Of a DNA stretch of 64,000 nt, positions 1 to 11,590 are shown piece by piece. Position 1 is the first letter of the stretch. Every line of letters starts with the position of its first letter. Made by a program: the position numbers and the translations under genes. Source of the DNA: Toxorhynchites rutilus septentrionalis (taxonomy: Eukaryota; Arthropoda; Insecta; Diptera; Culicidae); NCBI RefSeq assembly GCF_029784135.1, contig NC_073744.1, positions 74,089,794 through 74,153,793 on the forward strand. The letters run 5' to 3'. The notes under the pieces were generated by a model. That model did no database searches, was not told the origin of the DNA, and was given only the letters and a program-made list of their open reading frames with translations.

Positions 1-1350
1 TTTCCTCTAGTCTCAAACCTCAAACCAAACCAAACAAATAAAAACATTCACCCAAATCGAAAATGTATGTTCCTAAATTTTGCAACTCTTATGACGATTT
101 TTTTTTCATTTGGATCTTTTGTAAGGAATCCATTTGTTTAATTTTTTACTTTTTGCACATTTCGCATACTTGGTGTCAAATCGTCTTTGTAGCTGGCAGC
201 ACCATCTCAGATTTAATTCAACTTCGCATACTTCAAATCTCAGAACAAAATGCTACATATTTTACCACAGCCAAGCTAGCGATGATAGAAAAGACTGACA
301 TTTCATTGACAGAAAACATGCTTTTTATTGGGTTACAGTGGCAAATGCACAGATAAAAGCAGATAAAACCTAGCTGCCGTGTCGTGTGCAGTTTTTGAAA
401 TCTAATAAAAAGACTACTTTTTGATGAGTATCAAATTTTTTTTCCTCAATTTTTATAAAAAATATAACTCAAAGACGTTCGAAATTTTAAAATTTTGGTC
501 AAAGAATGGAATGTAGGATACTTTTTTAATTTAAAAAAATATCATTGAAAACAAACTATTCATGTTTTTTTTAATCATGCTGGAAAAACATACTTTGAAA
601 ATTAAAATTTTAAAGAATAGCATTTATCACTATTCAGTTTTTTTGAATTACGCTGAAAAAACATATTTTGAAAATTTCAATTCATTTTTTTCGAATTGTT
701 TTTTTAATATTATTTTTTAATTCTGTGAAAAATTAAATGAATAATTTTGGTCAGAGAATGAAATGCAGAATACTATTTTAATTTAAAAAATATCATTAAA
801 AACTATTCAAGGTTTTTTAATTACCCCAAAAAACCTATTTTGAAAATTCAAATTCATTTTTCTGTATTTGTTTTCTAATTTCTGAAAAAGAATATGAAAA
901 ATATGAAAAATAACAATTTTCAGTGAATGGAATGTAGGATATTTTTTTAATTAAACAATATAAATTTAAATTATTTTTTCGCGAATTTTGTTTTAATACT
1001 GAAAAAAAAATGTGGATAGTTTTGGGCAGGGAACGGGATGTGTGTATTATTTTTGTTTAAAAACATTCATTAATAACCATTCAAGATTTTTTTAAAATTA
1101 CTTTTTAAAATTTTGAATTCTGATAAAAATCATATGACTAAATAACAAAATAGCGAACAAGTTGACTTCTACAGAAAACAATTTTTTTCTGACGATAATT
1201 TCTTCATGTTTTTTTTCTGAAAAATCACAACAGAAGTTTAATTCTTAGGATTTTTGTGTGTAACTTTTCGCGATTGACATGTGAAGAACATCTTAAATAC
1301 CAGAATTTACACAATGTTACGAGTAAAACATTATTTTTCAGGAATCTCCA
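1..1350. repeat. AT-rich dispersed foldback-type repeat, copy 1
   Basis: Very AT-rich sequence in which similar phrases recur, such as variants of GGTCAAAGAATGGAATGTAGG and TGAAAATTCAAATTCATTTTT. Parts match 29160-31090 in direct orientation (a shared block GGCAGCACCATCTCAGAT near 195 and 29178) and in inverted orientation (around 1300-1345 versus 29560-29605). I read it as an old copy of the same non-autonomous foldback family. The ORF at 1256-1576 overlaps this repeat and is not supported as a gene. Confidence 0.5.
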
Positions 1351-1589
1351 TGCAAAAATGCAATATACTTCAAAAGCTCTAATAGATAGAAAGTTGGCGT
1401 TTTTGACAATACTTTTAATCTTATCAATAAATGCTGCCTCTACCGTGGCAATCCGTCAGCTTCTGTTCCGCCACTTCGCTGAACGGATGGTTCAGAATGC
1501 ATTCTCAGAATACGCACAAAGCAAGCTTAGTGCAGAGCTTGCATTGTCGCGCTGGAGCGAAGTAGAAGAGAAATAATGACTTAGGCCCA

Positions 1590-1720
1590 GCCTCTGTACT
1601 GAAAAATTGGAATGAAAGGGCCTGGCCGGGTAAGGGAGTAAAAAGTGCCCCCAAACCAAATCACTAGCTGTATGGCAAATATTGTAAAGGATATTAAACA
1701 AGAAATTTTGGCGGTTTATT
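1590..1720 (+). repeat. Dispersed repeat, inverted partner at 62830-62960
   Basis: About 130 bp containing GGGCCTGGC, CCCCCAAACCAAATCAC and AAGAAATTTTGG. The reverse complement of 62830-62960 carries the same blocks in the same order. It marks two copies of one dispersed repeat in opposite orientation. The rest of 1351-2130 shows nothing I can assign. Confidence 0.5.
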
Positions 1721-2132
1721 TGAACCCCTATGTGGTTTGACGTAGGATCTATATTGAAAAACGTACTTTTTCGTTTATTTCACGCCATCCTCAAAATACC
1801 CGAGATAAGAATTTGAAAAAAATACTGAATGTGCATCTTACCACGGTGTATCAAGAAAAATTATCAAAAACAAATTTCATCAAAAATTTTAGTACTAAAA
1901 AAATATTGAAATTCAGAAAAAAATTTTTTTGGGATTTTGAAATTCAGTACTACTCTAATTCATATTTAAATGTGCTCTTACGGCTTTTCTAGATTGATAA
2001 ATATCTTCAAGCTGTTTTTTTTTTTTCAAATATCTAATAATAAAAATAAAATAATAAAAAAAATACACAAGCAATTTTTCTCCGTATTATATTTTATCTG
2101 TCAATTGAAAACTAAACATCCGTCATGAGAGG

Positions 2133-2930
2133 TTGCTTCGGTCCGTACTTGGAACCAATAACCTCTCTTTGATATTCGCAAAATTGAAACATCCAATATC
2201 ACATTACACCAATACCCCTTTGAATTTTCCGCTACGCATGCCTGGGCGACCCGCCATGCTATGTGATATTTTACAGTTATTGCTTAAACTGCATTATACG
2301 AACGCATACTTTTAGGAATTGTTCGCGGTAATGATATTCTGCAAAAGCTGGAGGAAGATGATTCAAACATAGCTGACTGTCGTTGTTATTTCAGTTCAAA
2401 TATTTCAGCAGTTCAACTACACGTTGGAATGTACTTTTTTGAATCTTTGGGAGTATCGTTGAAAGGGCATTCCGATACAAGATGGTCATCAAAATGGCAA
2501 GCGGTATGAGCATTGAAAAGGCCCATTTGTTCCGGCTTTATGGTTCTCACTGATTTAACAGATCCGACCAAACACAATAGTGGGAAAAAATCCTAAATAG
2601 AGTAGATAAAGTGAATGAATTGTTACAATCGAAGGGCATGTCCTTAGACCTAAAGCCTTGCGTGCATCATTCGAGGATAGGAAGATAGGAGCATCTAATC
2701 ATGCCATTCAGAATGCAAAACAAAGTGTATTCAACTTGGTATCCCTGACAATTTTAAAGCTACTTAAAGCTAATATCTTTAAGCATGGATCAATTGAAGC
2801 AGGGTACGTCAAATTTCGGACGGAAGTATTCTCCAGACGTTGATACAGAAAAACTTGTATCAGAGGTGGAAGTATTCAAGACGCAAATGAAAGACCTAAA
2901 GAGTGTAAGACCCTTTCAAGAACTTTCGAT
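2133..2930 (+). pseudogene. hAT-superfamily transposase relic, middle part
   Basis: Broken coding pieces in several frames resemble the ZMYM1-like hAT transposases. One stretch reads GHSDTRWSSKWQAV, which fits the conserved SDTRW motif of that group. Another, near 2785-2900, reads NFGRKYSPDVDTEKLVSEVE and fits the later segment. Stops and frameshifts separate them. The C-terminal part lies about 2.9 kb downstream at 5828-6180 on the same strand, separated by a mariner relic and a non-LTR fragment. I infer one hAT copy split by later insertions. Similarity to the family is from memory of motifs and was not computed. Confidence 0.5.
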
Positions 2931-3240
2931 CCGTTGGGTAATTTTGTGGAGACATAGTTTAACCTTTTGCGGTCGTTTGTCTACTCTCAGCCACCACGGC
3001 AAGGAATCATACTAAATAGTTTACTCAACTATGTAATAGTTTACACTTTCTTCTAAAAGAGTTTCAATGTCAAATGACCTTGTTTATGAATGAATACGGA
3101 GTTTCTGTGAATAAAATATAACGGTACTCGAGATAAAATAAATATTATTAGCGTAGAAAGATAAGAAGACTTCTTTCAGGGCAAATTAATTCCGACCGCA
3201 AAGGGTTAATGTGTATTGTTTACACTCTGTAATTCATTTC

Positions 3241-4000
3241 ATCAGGTGCGCAAAAATTTTGAAATGGTGACAAAAGAACAGCGAGTTCCAGGGTGTCATA
3301 AAACGGTTCGAAGAATGTCTGACTGTTGATCGGAAGCAAAGATTCGAAAAAAAAGCCGTCAAGTCTACGAGAACGATTACAAACACATGGTTGGGGACTT
3401 TAAACGGAAACCGAACGCCTCAGTTCGAGATGTGGCTAAAAAAAATTTTTGCATTTGAGCAAAAATGTCGTGCAGAATATCAAAATTCGAGCTTTACTAC
3501 TTATGCTTAAGGATTAGAAGTCCCCAAACCGTGTCGAGAAACAGAATACGGTTGCAAAAAGCCGTGCCCGTAAACTGTATCACCAGAAGTCAACGATACC
3601 ACACTGCTACGTAAAGGATGACGAGACATATGTGAAGGCGAACCTCAACCATATTCCAGGAAACCTGCATGTGACTGCCAAGAATAAGTTGGATGTACCT
3701 GAGTACCTCCGGATACAGTCTTCTGTCTTCGACATCTTTGCCGAAGTATAAGTTCCTAGCGATTTGTACGATTTGATGTCGATTTCGTGCCGAAAGATCT
3801 GAGCTCCCAAACACTCCGGAACTGCGCCCAATAGAAAAATACTGGGCCGTTATGAAATTATTAGGGCATCATTATGGGGCTCCTTCTGAAACGGCATAAA
3901 GTGGTGAAGAATACAGAAGATATGAAAAAAGCATGGGTTAATATGCAAAAAAACTGTCGATTCTGAATTCGTGCAGAACCTAATGACCCCGGTCTGGAAA
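3241..4000 (+). pseudogene. Degenerate Tc1/mariner (DD37E-like) transposase relic
   Basis: Frameshifted remnants of a mariner-type transposase on the plus strand. Near 3560-3715 the translation reads ARKLYQKSTIPHCYVKDDE and continues with TYVKAN, matching the first catalytic Asp block of the DD37E mariners at 8815 and 52546. Near 3805-3860 it reads NTPELRPIEKYWAVMK, the block with the catalytic Glu. The segment between is deleted or scrambled. No inverted repeats were recognised. It is far more decayed than the other two copies, so it is an older insertion of a related family, sitting inside the hAT relic. Confidence 0.7.
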
Positions 4001-4470
4001 ATCGAAAAAATCGAATTTTTGTTTTTTTTTGCATTTTTGCTTATGCCCTCAGAAATGTTGCCATAAAAGGAGTTTTTGATATTTGATTTCGTTGAAAAGT
4101 TACAGCCAAAAGTATGAAGTCATCTCAAGGGATATAGTATTGCTGTACGAATTTTGAAATGCGTTTTTCATGAAACGATGTTCTTTCAACTGGTGGTATC
4201 GATTCAGCCGATTTGGGCTGAATTTTTTTATCAGCATGTAAAAATGGATTGATTGTCTAAAGCGTTGCATAGCCGTTTTGAGCTTCTGAATAGCGATTTT
4301 TCATGAAAAATTATTCGTTTTTAACAAAAATGGCCGCTCTATTGGCAATTTAGGTAATTTAGGTATTGTCCTAAAGTTTCAAAATATTTTTTTTCCTCTG
4401 TTGGATGTGAACCACTGCGTCCATTATTCTGAACTATTGTGGTATATCCCATTTTTTTCATACTCCACTT
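4001..4470. other. AT-rich non-coding spacer, unassigned
   Basis: A/T-rich sequence between the mariner relic and the retrotransposon fragment, with runs of T and A and no convincing coding potential. It is probably decayed repeat, but I cannot place it in a family. Confidence 0.3.
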
Positions 4471-4475
4471 CAAGC

Positions 4476-5443
4476 TTACCTACTACTTATTGATGAAGAA
4501 ATAGACTGAAAGCTATAGCGAGATAGGTGCCAATCAGGAATACTCTGTTTGATAAATTTTATAATCCTGATCGGCGACGCAGACCAAATTTCCTTGGGCT
4601 CCAGGATAGCCTTATCAAGGTATTGAAGTCTGCGTCTAGTTAGAGCTCCACAATTACAGAGCAAATGTTCCGAGGTTTCGCTTTCGGTATTACAAAAAAG
4701 ACAAATATCATCTTGCACTAAACTTATGTTTTTGAGATGGTATTTACTCGGACAGTGTCCTGTTATAAGGCCTGTGATTGTGCTGAAGTCTTTCTTATTA
4801 AGACTCAGCAATTGTTGAGTAATTTTAATACTCGGCGTGATAAATTTTTTTGACTGGTAAGTTGTACCGCCAACCAGTTTACTAACACTTCCCGGTCTTC
4901 CCAGTTCTTCAGCTCACCTTTCAACACACAGTCAGAAATTCCACAGAATGGTTCTGGACCAGTGAAAGGTGAGCTTGAGCCGTTCCTGGCAAGTTCATCT
5001 GCTCGCTCGTTTCCCTCTATGCCGCAATGGCCAGGAATCCAGTACAGTTGTACCGAACTTATCCGACTTAGTTGCCGTAAGAGGAGAATGCATTCCCAGA
5101 CAATTTTTGAGGAGCATTTAAAAGCATTTAGAGCTTTAAGTGCCGCTTGACTGTCTGAGAATATGCAGATGTTAGCATGTCTATATTTTCTTTTAAGGCA
5201 GACGTTTGAGCATTCTATTATCGCAGCTATTTCTGCTTGAAAAACTGTTGGCCAGTTTCCCATAGCTACAGAGATTTTTGTTCTGGGATAATACACTTCA
5301 GCACCTGTTCTGATTCCCATTTTTGACCCATCAGTGTAGAACATGATTGAACCATTACGAACACTGGGACCGCCTTCATCCCATATTGAACGAGAAGGTT
5401 CGATTACACTGTATGGAGTGTCGTAGTTAGACCTAGGTTCCAT
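4476..5443 (-). pseudogene. Non-LTR retrotransposon 3' fragment: RNase H domain and C-terminal zinc knuckle
   Basis: A 5'-truncated retrotransposon piece on the minus strand in two overlapping frames. The first (5443-4805) is an RNase HI domain. It has the TDGSKM block with the first Asp, a Glu in FQAEIAAIIE, the Asp of FSDSQAALKAL, and the WIPGHCGIEGNERADELA block with the last Asp, so all four acidic catalytic positions are present. The second (4811-4476) is shifted by one frame and carries the terminal knuckle CLFCN...HLLCNC (C-x2-C-x7-H-x4-C). An RNase H at the C terminus points to the I/LOA/R1-type non-LTR clades, which occur in mosquitoes. The frameshift at about 4805-4811 and the missing reverse transcriptase make it non-functional. 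Confidence 0.8.
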
Positions 5444-5827
5444 CCATCAAAATATTCATTGAAATTCATTCTACGACACCCCATTGCTTTAGAACCGATA
5501 CCACCAGCAAGGTACCGATTTTCAGACAGCATCTACGCATCCAGCTGTCAACAGCGTAATAATCATCATTCGTGCACTAAAAAAATGGAAAATACATCTT
5601 CAACAATAACCCAAATAGCCGAACACTTTACTTTATTCGTAACATCCGAAAGAAAATTAACGAAAATTCATTATTTTCCGACCTTCCAGAGAGGAGTCCC
5701 TTAAGACCAAAGTTCGCGTATTTGGAAATTAAGGCGCAATAAATTAAATGAGTGATGCCAAAACTAGCTTTAATGGTTTCTTTTTTTTCCCTGAAAATTT
5801 GGTGATAATCGAATAAAAACTCGAATT

Positions 5828-6180
5828 TTGAGAATGAATTTTGTGTGCGAATTCCAAACGGTACACCATTTTTTCCCTGACTTGAATACTTCGACGCCTT
5901 TAGGCATCTTCAACATTATTCTCAGATATTCTCTCGAAGCAGTTTATCCTAACATCGAGACAGCGCTACAAATTTTCCTGACGCTTACAGTGGCATTGTG
6001 CGAACGCAGTCTCAGCAGGTTTAAATTGATTAAAAAATTATCTGCGTTCTAAAATCAACTAAAACCGACTCAATGGCTGAGCAGTTCTCCCGATCGAAAA
6101 AAATCGCTAAGAGATCTTGATTTAGATGCAATTGTGGATCATTTTGCTTCAGCTAAAGCACGCCAGGGAAAAATTTTACT
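5828..6180 (+). pseudogene. hAT transposase C-terminal (dimerisation domain) relic
   Basis: The translation contains YPNIETALQIFLTL followed by CERSLSRFKLIKK, the conserved C-terminal hAT dimerisation segment (the family usually has ERSFSKLKLIK). After a stop the same frame continues with residues that fit the family tail (DLDLDAIVDHFASAKARQG). A GC-rich AGGGGCGC block near 6342-6352 could be the decayed 3' terminus. This is probably the end of the hAT copy that begins at 2133. It is not functional because of the stop and the separated parts. Confidence 0.65.
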
Positions 6181-7440
6181 AGCGAAGTTGGTAATGGTAT
6201 ATCTAGCCTTCTAAATACAAATAAACTTCTCAAGGTGAACATTGGTATAAGTGAGTTGTTTTCTCGAAATATCACAATCTCAAAACTAGTGAAAAATCGA
6301 AAAAAAGTAATATGTTTGGGGCGCCATTTTCATAGTTTGCCAGGGGCGCTGTCTACCCTCATTACGCCGCTGGTTGCAGTATTCTGCAATAAAAGACACG
6401 CCCATTGTCTGCAACTTCTTGATGATGTGAGGTGGTAAGAAAAAAAAAGACGATAAAGCTATCTATAGCTTTCTTAGAGAAGAATTTCGTAGGGGAAAAA
6501 TGTCCACCAGTGATGAGGTGCTTCAGCAGAAAGTGCTTAAATTAAAATTGTGTATTAAAGAATGTGTGAACAAAGTTTCATTTTGATTGAAGAAGATTTA
6601 ACTGATTTGTCATTTGGTGTAGAATTTGCTCACCTCAACAGATAACCAATTGTTTTTTTCAAAACATTTAACATTATCTCTTCTGGAAGTAGAATGTGTA
6701 TTATCCACTCAAACGCCCTAATCGGTGGAATGTTATCTTTTGGTGGTCATGTTGGGCGATCTTCTTATTTTCGTTCCATTGTCGATACCCGGATTATCTT
6801 CATACCCTGTCGTTTATCCCATTTGTTGGGCTGAAGGAAAAAAACAAACATAAGTACCCTTGAGTGTGAAAGGCGAGTTGTTCCGTTGTGTCCCAAGCCA
6901 AATCGTGACGCACCGAAAAATCCTCCTAAGGTGCTTATCTTACAGACGGTGGGACACAGTGGCGGACGTCCTCAGGATGATGATGTTAAGCTATCCATTT
7001 CCTGTCGATTCGTTATGCAAAACACCGTTTGTTACGGATTTGTGTTTCGGTGTGGTCAGTTCAGATTTCCTTTCGTCCTTCTGCAGCCCAAACCGGCTGT
7101 GCACAGCTGTTGTTGACACCCTCACCCAAGCGTTACACCACCTTCCATTCCACAGACCAGGAGGGGTAAATATTTACTTTCAATCACACACGATTCAAAA
7201 TGCGGGCTTTAATTGCGGGCTAGGAATGGGAAAAAAGTTGTATGTTGAATGTGTAATCAGATATCGATCGGGGATTTGTGCAAGCCGTGAAGGAGGAATC
7301 CGGTAGACAACAAACAACTGTCACCATATTTCTGCAGGCGATACGGCGAAACGATAAAACAAGCACCACGAAAGGCTAACGTAAATAATCCTTTTATTTA
7401 TTCACAAAAGGAACAATCAAAATAAATTGAATATGCCAGA

Positions 7441-7465
7441 GTGTGTTTGTGTGGGTGTGTGTGTG
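7441..7465. repeat. (GT)n microsatellite
   Basis: Interrupted GT/TG dinucleotide tract of about 25 bp. Confidence 0.85.
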
Positions 7466-7961
7466 GCAAGTTACTAAGCTCCTACTTTCGTCGTCAATGG
7501 GTGGACGCTTATTGGAAGGCTTTTTTGTTCCATTTTTCTAGCTGCGGTGTCGGGTTGGCATGTGGCAGAAAAGTGGCAAGAAATGTAATCCCTCTAATTC
7601 TGTTTCAATAAATTTAACAATTCTGGTTGCCATTGGTCCACCCTCTCTCGGTTCCATGATCTGTGCATACCTTCACCGATGGGAAAAGTTGGAGCCGAGG
7701 ATTAAAACTGTACGTAAACATGAGTCCACACGGGTTCTGACTTCTGATGCTGGAACTATTTACCATTTGGAAGAGAATCTATCTCTGTAACGGTTCTTCT
7801 CGAGAAAGCATCGCATTTGTTTGCCTTTTTAAGCATTGTCCTTTAGCTAGGCTTCCAGCTGGAAAAGAGGTTTAATCCTACTTAATTACAAACCGACCGG
7901 CGCGGTGGATGCGGAGATGGTTTGTTTGGGCTCAATATTGGGTGTTCAAATGGAATGTCTG

Positions 7962-7965
<4 letters not shown>

Positions 7966-8005
<40 letters not shown>
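7966..8005. repeat. (CT)n microsatellite
   Basis: An almost uninterrupted CT tract of about 40 bp. It makes the overlapping ORF at 7909-8214 encode a Ser/Leu run, an artefact of the repeat. Confidence 0.95.
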
Positions 8006-8006
<1 letters not shown>

Positions 8007-8599
8007 ACCAAATCGAATAATTCCTATTGTAAAAAACTTTGAATTATTCAGATACAGTAGACTTATTAACTTATTTATGCTGTCGTCAACTTTGCTGCAA
8101 GAAATGAATATGAACTCGAGTTGTTCGCAGGAAATAAATCAGTACATGTTGGAAGTAGGAGAAGTGGAACATTCGAAGAATGGGCGTTTGAATCAATTTC
8201 CTAGGACGGATTAATATACATGGGATTTCGATGGATCATAACAGCAAATAACTCACATTTTGTTTGTGTTCGTGGCTGTTATTGGAGTCGGAAAAATGGA
8301 TTTCTTACTGTTCGGCTTGATATTCACAAGTTTCACTTGTGGATATCTGCTTTAAGCAAACTTAAACTGACCCCAATTAAACTTGATGAACACGGGGTCA
8401 GAAGTATCCAAGCGCATTTAAGTGCACAACTCATCGGAACAATCTTCACAGCTGTGATTTATGTTCCTTCAGCCAATCCCGTTTACGTTAATACATGATT
8501 ATCAGTAATTCATTTGCATTTTTTGCTTCAAATGTTTATGTTCAATCAATCTTGTTACATATAGAACGTTTTCCCTATATTGTAAACCTCGGCTAGCGT

Positions 8600-8740
8600 T
8601 GGTTTGTACAAAAACCATCTAGAATCTGAGTCTAGATGCTGAATCTGGAATCTGAATCTGGAATTTTAAATCTGAAACCTGGTATCTGGAGTTCCAGATT
8701 CCAGGAACTTGGAATCGGGAATTGAGCATTTGGAATCTAA
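8600..8740. repeat. Short patch of GAATCTGGAATCT-type satellite
   Basis: Repeated ATCTGGAATCTGAATC phrases with drift. The motif is the same as in the 3.3-kb block at 38090-41440, so this is a small outlying patch of that sequence type. Confidence 0.6.
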
Positions 8741-8814
8741 CTGGTACAATTTGGATCATTTACGCCTCAAACGTAAAAGGGACAAATGGTACAAAATATT
8801 TTGTAGAACAAATA

Positions 8815-10111
8815 AAGGGTGTGTCACATCAAATTGCATCACGGAAAAAACGCTGTAGAAATTTAATTTTTAAGGAATTATATCTTCAGCTTTCGCTTAT
8901 AATCAGATAAGAGTGTATAGATCACGTTGGCCATGCTTCACTGTAAATTTTTCGTAAATTTGGAAAAATGTCGTCGAACGAAAAAGAGCGTCGTGAATTA
9001 ATCCTGTGCACTCATTTCGAGAATCCGGAGTTGTCACATCGGGACATCGGTAAGATGCTGGGAATCGTCCAATCCACGGTCAGCAGAGTACTAAAACGAT
9101 ACTTCGAGAACCTAACCTTCGACCGGAAGGTGAAGAACGGCAAAATGGATGCTCCGTCAGTGAAAAAGATCACAAGCGCGTAGTTAAGCAGTTTAGACGT
9201 GATCCGAGAAGTTCGGTCCGGGATGTCGCCAATAAGCTGAATTTGTCAAGTTCATTCGTCCAGCGGACCAAGCAGCGGGAGGGCCTGCGTACATACAAGG
9301 TTCAGAAGGCTCCTAACCGCGACGAAAGGCAAAACATGGTGGGGAAGACGCGAGCCCGAAAGCTGTACACCGAAATGCTGACGAAGCCGCATTGTCTGGT
9401 AATGGACGACGAAACCTACGTCAAAGCGGACTTTCGTCAGCTGCTGGGCCTGTTGTTCTTCTCCGCAGAGGACAAATGCAGCGTTCCGGAGGAGATTTGC
9501 AAGCAGAAACTATCCAAGTTTGCCAAAAAGTACATGGTGTGGCAAGCGATCTGCTCTTGCGGAAAGCGGAGCGCCCCCTTCGTGATGACCGGCACGGTAA
9601 ACGGGCAGGTTTACCTTAAGGAGTGCCTACAGAAGCGCTTACTACTACTATTGAAGCAGCACGGGGGCCCGACCATCTTCTGGCCGGATCTCGCTTCGTG
9701 CCACTATTCAAAGGACGTGTTGAAGTGGTACGAAGCCAACGGGGTCACCTTCGTGCCAAAGGAAATGAACCCGCCCAACGCGCCGGAGCTTCGCCCAATA
9801 GAGAAATATTGGGCGATTATGAAGCAGGCCCTCCGGAAGAACCCAAGAGTTGTCAAATCGGAGGCGGACTTCAAGAGAAAATGGATTTCTGTTCAAAAAA
9901 AATTACAACCTGACGTTGTACAGAACCTTATGGACGGGTAAAGAGGAAGGTGCGAGCATACGGGCTTGGGCTCGAAGTATGAATAAAAAGAAAATGCCAA
10001 AAGTTGTTTAATAGTTTTTATTTTACTGTCTAAAATTTTCAAAAGGATCGGTCTACTGGGTGAATTTCTACAGCGTTTTTTCCGTGATGCAATTTGATGT
10101 GACATACCCTT
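8815..10111 (+). mobile_element. DD37E (ITmD37E-type) Tc1/mariner element, full length with both termini
   Basis: The left end begins AAGGGTGTGTCACATC and the right end is its near-perfect inverse (ending GTGACATACCCTT). The inverted repeats extend about 45-50 bp, through a shared block CACGGAAAAAACGCTG. A TA dinucleotide flanks each end (8813-8814 and 10112-10113), the standard Tc1/mariner target duplication. Length is 1297 bp. The internal transposase gene spans 8968-9941. A second copy of the same family lies at 52546-53760 in the opposite orientation. The DD37E family was first recognised in mosquitoes, which fits the host. Confidence 0.93.
8968..9941 (+). pseudogene. DD37E mariner transposase, frameshifted
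   Basis: This encodes the DNA-cutting and joining enzyme of the element. The first part (8968-9183) is the helix-turn-helix DNA-binding region, with LSHRDIGKMLGIVQSTVSRV. The second (frame of 9243-9941) is the DDE catalytic domain: first Asp in LVMDDETYVKADF, second in FWPDLASCHYS, and a Glu in LRPIEKYW with 37 residues between the last two, hence DD37E. Against the second copy, a run of As near 9142 is one base short (4 versus 5), shifting the frame and ending the first part at 9183. A G run at about 9937-9941 is also one base short, giving an earlier stop. The catalytic residues are intact, but the gene as it stands cannot make the whole enzyme. Confidence 0.9.
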
Positions 10112-10257
10112 TAGTGGTAATCATTGGAACATGTACACGATCGCGTGCTAAAACTATTCACAATCGATCAAAGAAAACTCATAGTGAATATTTTCAGAGG
10201 AAGATTAATCAGCATCAAAACAACGGCAAAGAGTTTTGTAGAATTTTGAAATCTTTG

Positions 10258-10600
10258 TTAAGGGGGTATTATAGTGTAGAGATACGAATTTCGCACGTTT
10301 CTCCGAGCTCTGTAAAAATAAAAGAAATTTTTTTTTACTATCCATTATATCATTATTTGTTCAACTATCTTTTAACAAAAAAACAAAAACAGAGAAAAAA
10401 TATTCATAATTCATAGCGGGAATAGTTATGAGCTGTAAAGTGAGAGGGTTAAAAAAAATTGTGCCATGGCGTACACGATTCCAGCCCTTCTGATTAACTG
10501 AAACAAAAAAAATAGATTCTGAATCAGTAAAGATGCCGCTATTGCATGGACCTCGGACAAGTCAATAACATCTTTTTTGACAACATGGCGGCCGTTTGCA
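10258..10600 (+). repeat. Dispersed repeat, direct partner at 55945-56300
   Basis: It starts TTAAGGGGGTATTATAGTGTAG and includes GTGCCATGGCGTACACGA and CCAGCCCTTCTG. The same blocks in the same order and spacing occur at 55945-56300. No coding potential and no inverted termini were seen. Confidence 0.75.
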
Positions 10601-10925
10601 AAACAAAATGCGGTTTAAAACAGTATTACATTAACAGTAGTTGTATCATTGAAAATTTTCACCCAATTACACTAAATGAACTTAAAACCATTTGCTTCTC
10701 ATTAGAAAAAACGGATGGAGTGGATAACGTTAATGCTAGAGTTGTTCAAGATTGCTTTCTCATGTGATTCGTCACATCTTGCTGGACCTTATTAATAAAT
10801 CATTGTTGACTGGGCATGTGCCACAAGTGTGGAAAGAATCTTTAGTTGTTCCCATTCGAAAGGTTGCTGGGACGATTAAAGCCAAAGAGTTTCGTCCCAT
10901 CAACATGTTGCACAAGTTAGAGTAA
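10600..10925 (+). pseudogene. Non-LTR reverse transcriptase N-terminal fragment
   Basis: The translation reads KTICFSLEKTDGVDNVNARV and, after a stop and frameshift at about 10765-10770, HILLDLINKSLLTGHVPQVW and then KESLVVPIRKVAG...EFRPINML. This is the conserved start of non-LTR reverse transcriptases: an amphipathic helix, a PxxWK-type block, the PIPK-like block and RPI(N/S)ML. The catalytic palm with the YxDD motif is absent. The fragment is a dead 5'-and-3'-truncated piece. It resembles jockey/I-group elements but is too short to place. Confidence 0.75.
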
Positions 10926-11590
10926 ATTTACGCGTCGCGTAATATAATTGTGGTTGAAGCGTTCTCGTTAAAACAGAAGTTTAACTGTTTCGTCGTCGGC
11001 TTGTTAGAGTATGTTAATACTTTAATTATTTAAACTTCTATAATTCTATAATTTTTTATTTATTTAATTCTTTAATTTCTTCTTTTTTCCGCGATTTAAG
11101 TTTGTTGATTCTGATAATACTATAGGGAAATTTTGAGAACACGCCATAGCTTGTGCTAGCGATCGCGTTTTTAGACGAGATTTGATTTCTGTTTTCTGGC
11201 AACCCGGCAGCCGATAATGATCATGAGATTCAGTACCGAGTCAGCTAAGACGACTCAGTTCCACTTTGTAAGCAGATCAGAGCAGTGATAAAGCTCGATA
11301 GGGAATTTTGTATCCTGTGAAAAAGTTATATGTAGAGAAATAAAATACTTACCTGTTTGTACATACTCACCTGGAAGTTGCTGGAATTCGACATTCGTGT
11401 GCTGCTGTTTGTCTCCCTTGCTGTTCGCCGTCGCTGCTGCTGCTGAAGGAGCTGGAAAGGAAAAACCTGGAACTTACCTGTGGCGTCTGCTGCTACGGAG
11501 TGAGCTGTAAAAGAAAAAACACAACGTAGGACTAATTGGGTAAGCGCCAACAAAGTTTGATAAAAGATACTCTCGATGGTTACGGACTAT
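10926..11590 (-). other. Retroelement-like region with clustered splice-donor motifs on the minus strand
   Basis: Between 11347 and 11480 the minus strand contains CAGGTAAGT, CAGGTGAGT and CAGGTAAGT (at 11355-11347, 11373-11365 and 11480-11472), with pyrimidine-rich stretches ending in CAG between them. The intervening 75-codon ORF has a short Gln run. It could be a set of small exons, part of a retroelement leader, or chance. No product is recognised. Confidence 0.3.

Larger units (their letters stand above)
6190..8595. other. Largely unique non-coding sequence with microsatellites
   Basis: No gene is supported. Several ORFs of 70-150 codons occur (for example 6860-7306), but none has a recognisable domain and they overlap each other in different frames. 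Two microsatellites are present. The sequence is less AT-rich than its repeat neighbours and is probably intergenic or intronic host DNA. Confidence 0.4.

Noticed and set aside
1256..1576. 106-codon ORF with a hydrophobic segment
   Set aside because: It starts inside the AT-rich foldback repeat and shows no conserved motif. The hydrophobic run reflects T-rich sequence.
6860..7306. 148-codon ORF as a gene
   Set aside because: An overlapping frame (6886-7116) is equally open, and no domain, promoter or splice evidence separates them.
10258..10600. The 10258/55945 repeat pair as LTRs of one element
   Set aside because: The copies are 45 kb apart with unrelated sequence between them, no TG...CA ends and no flanking duplications.
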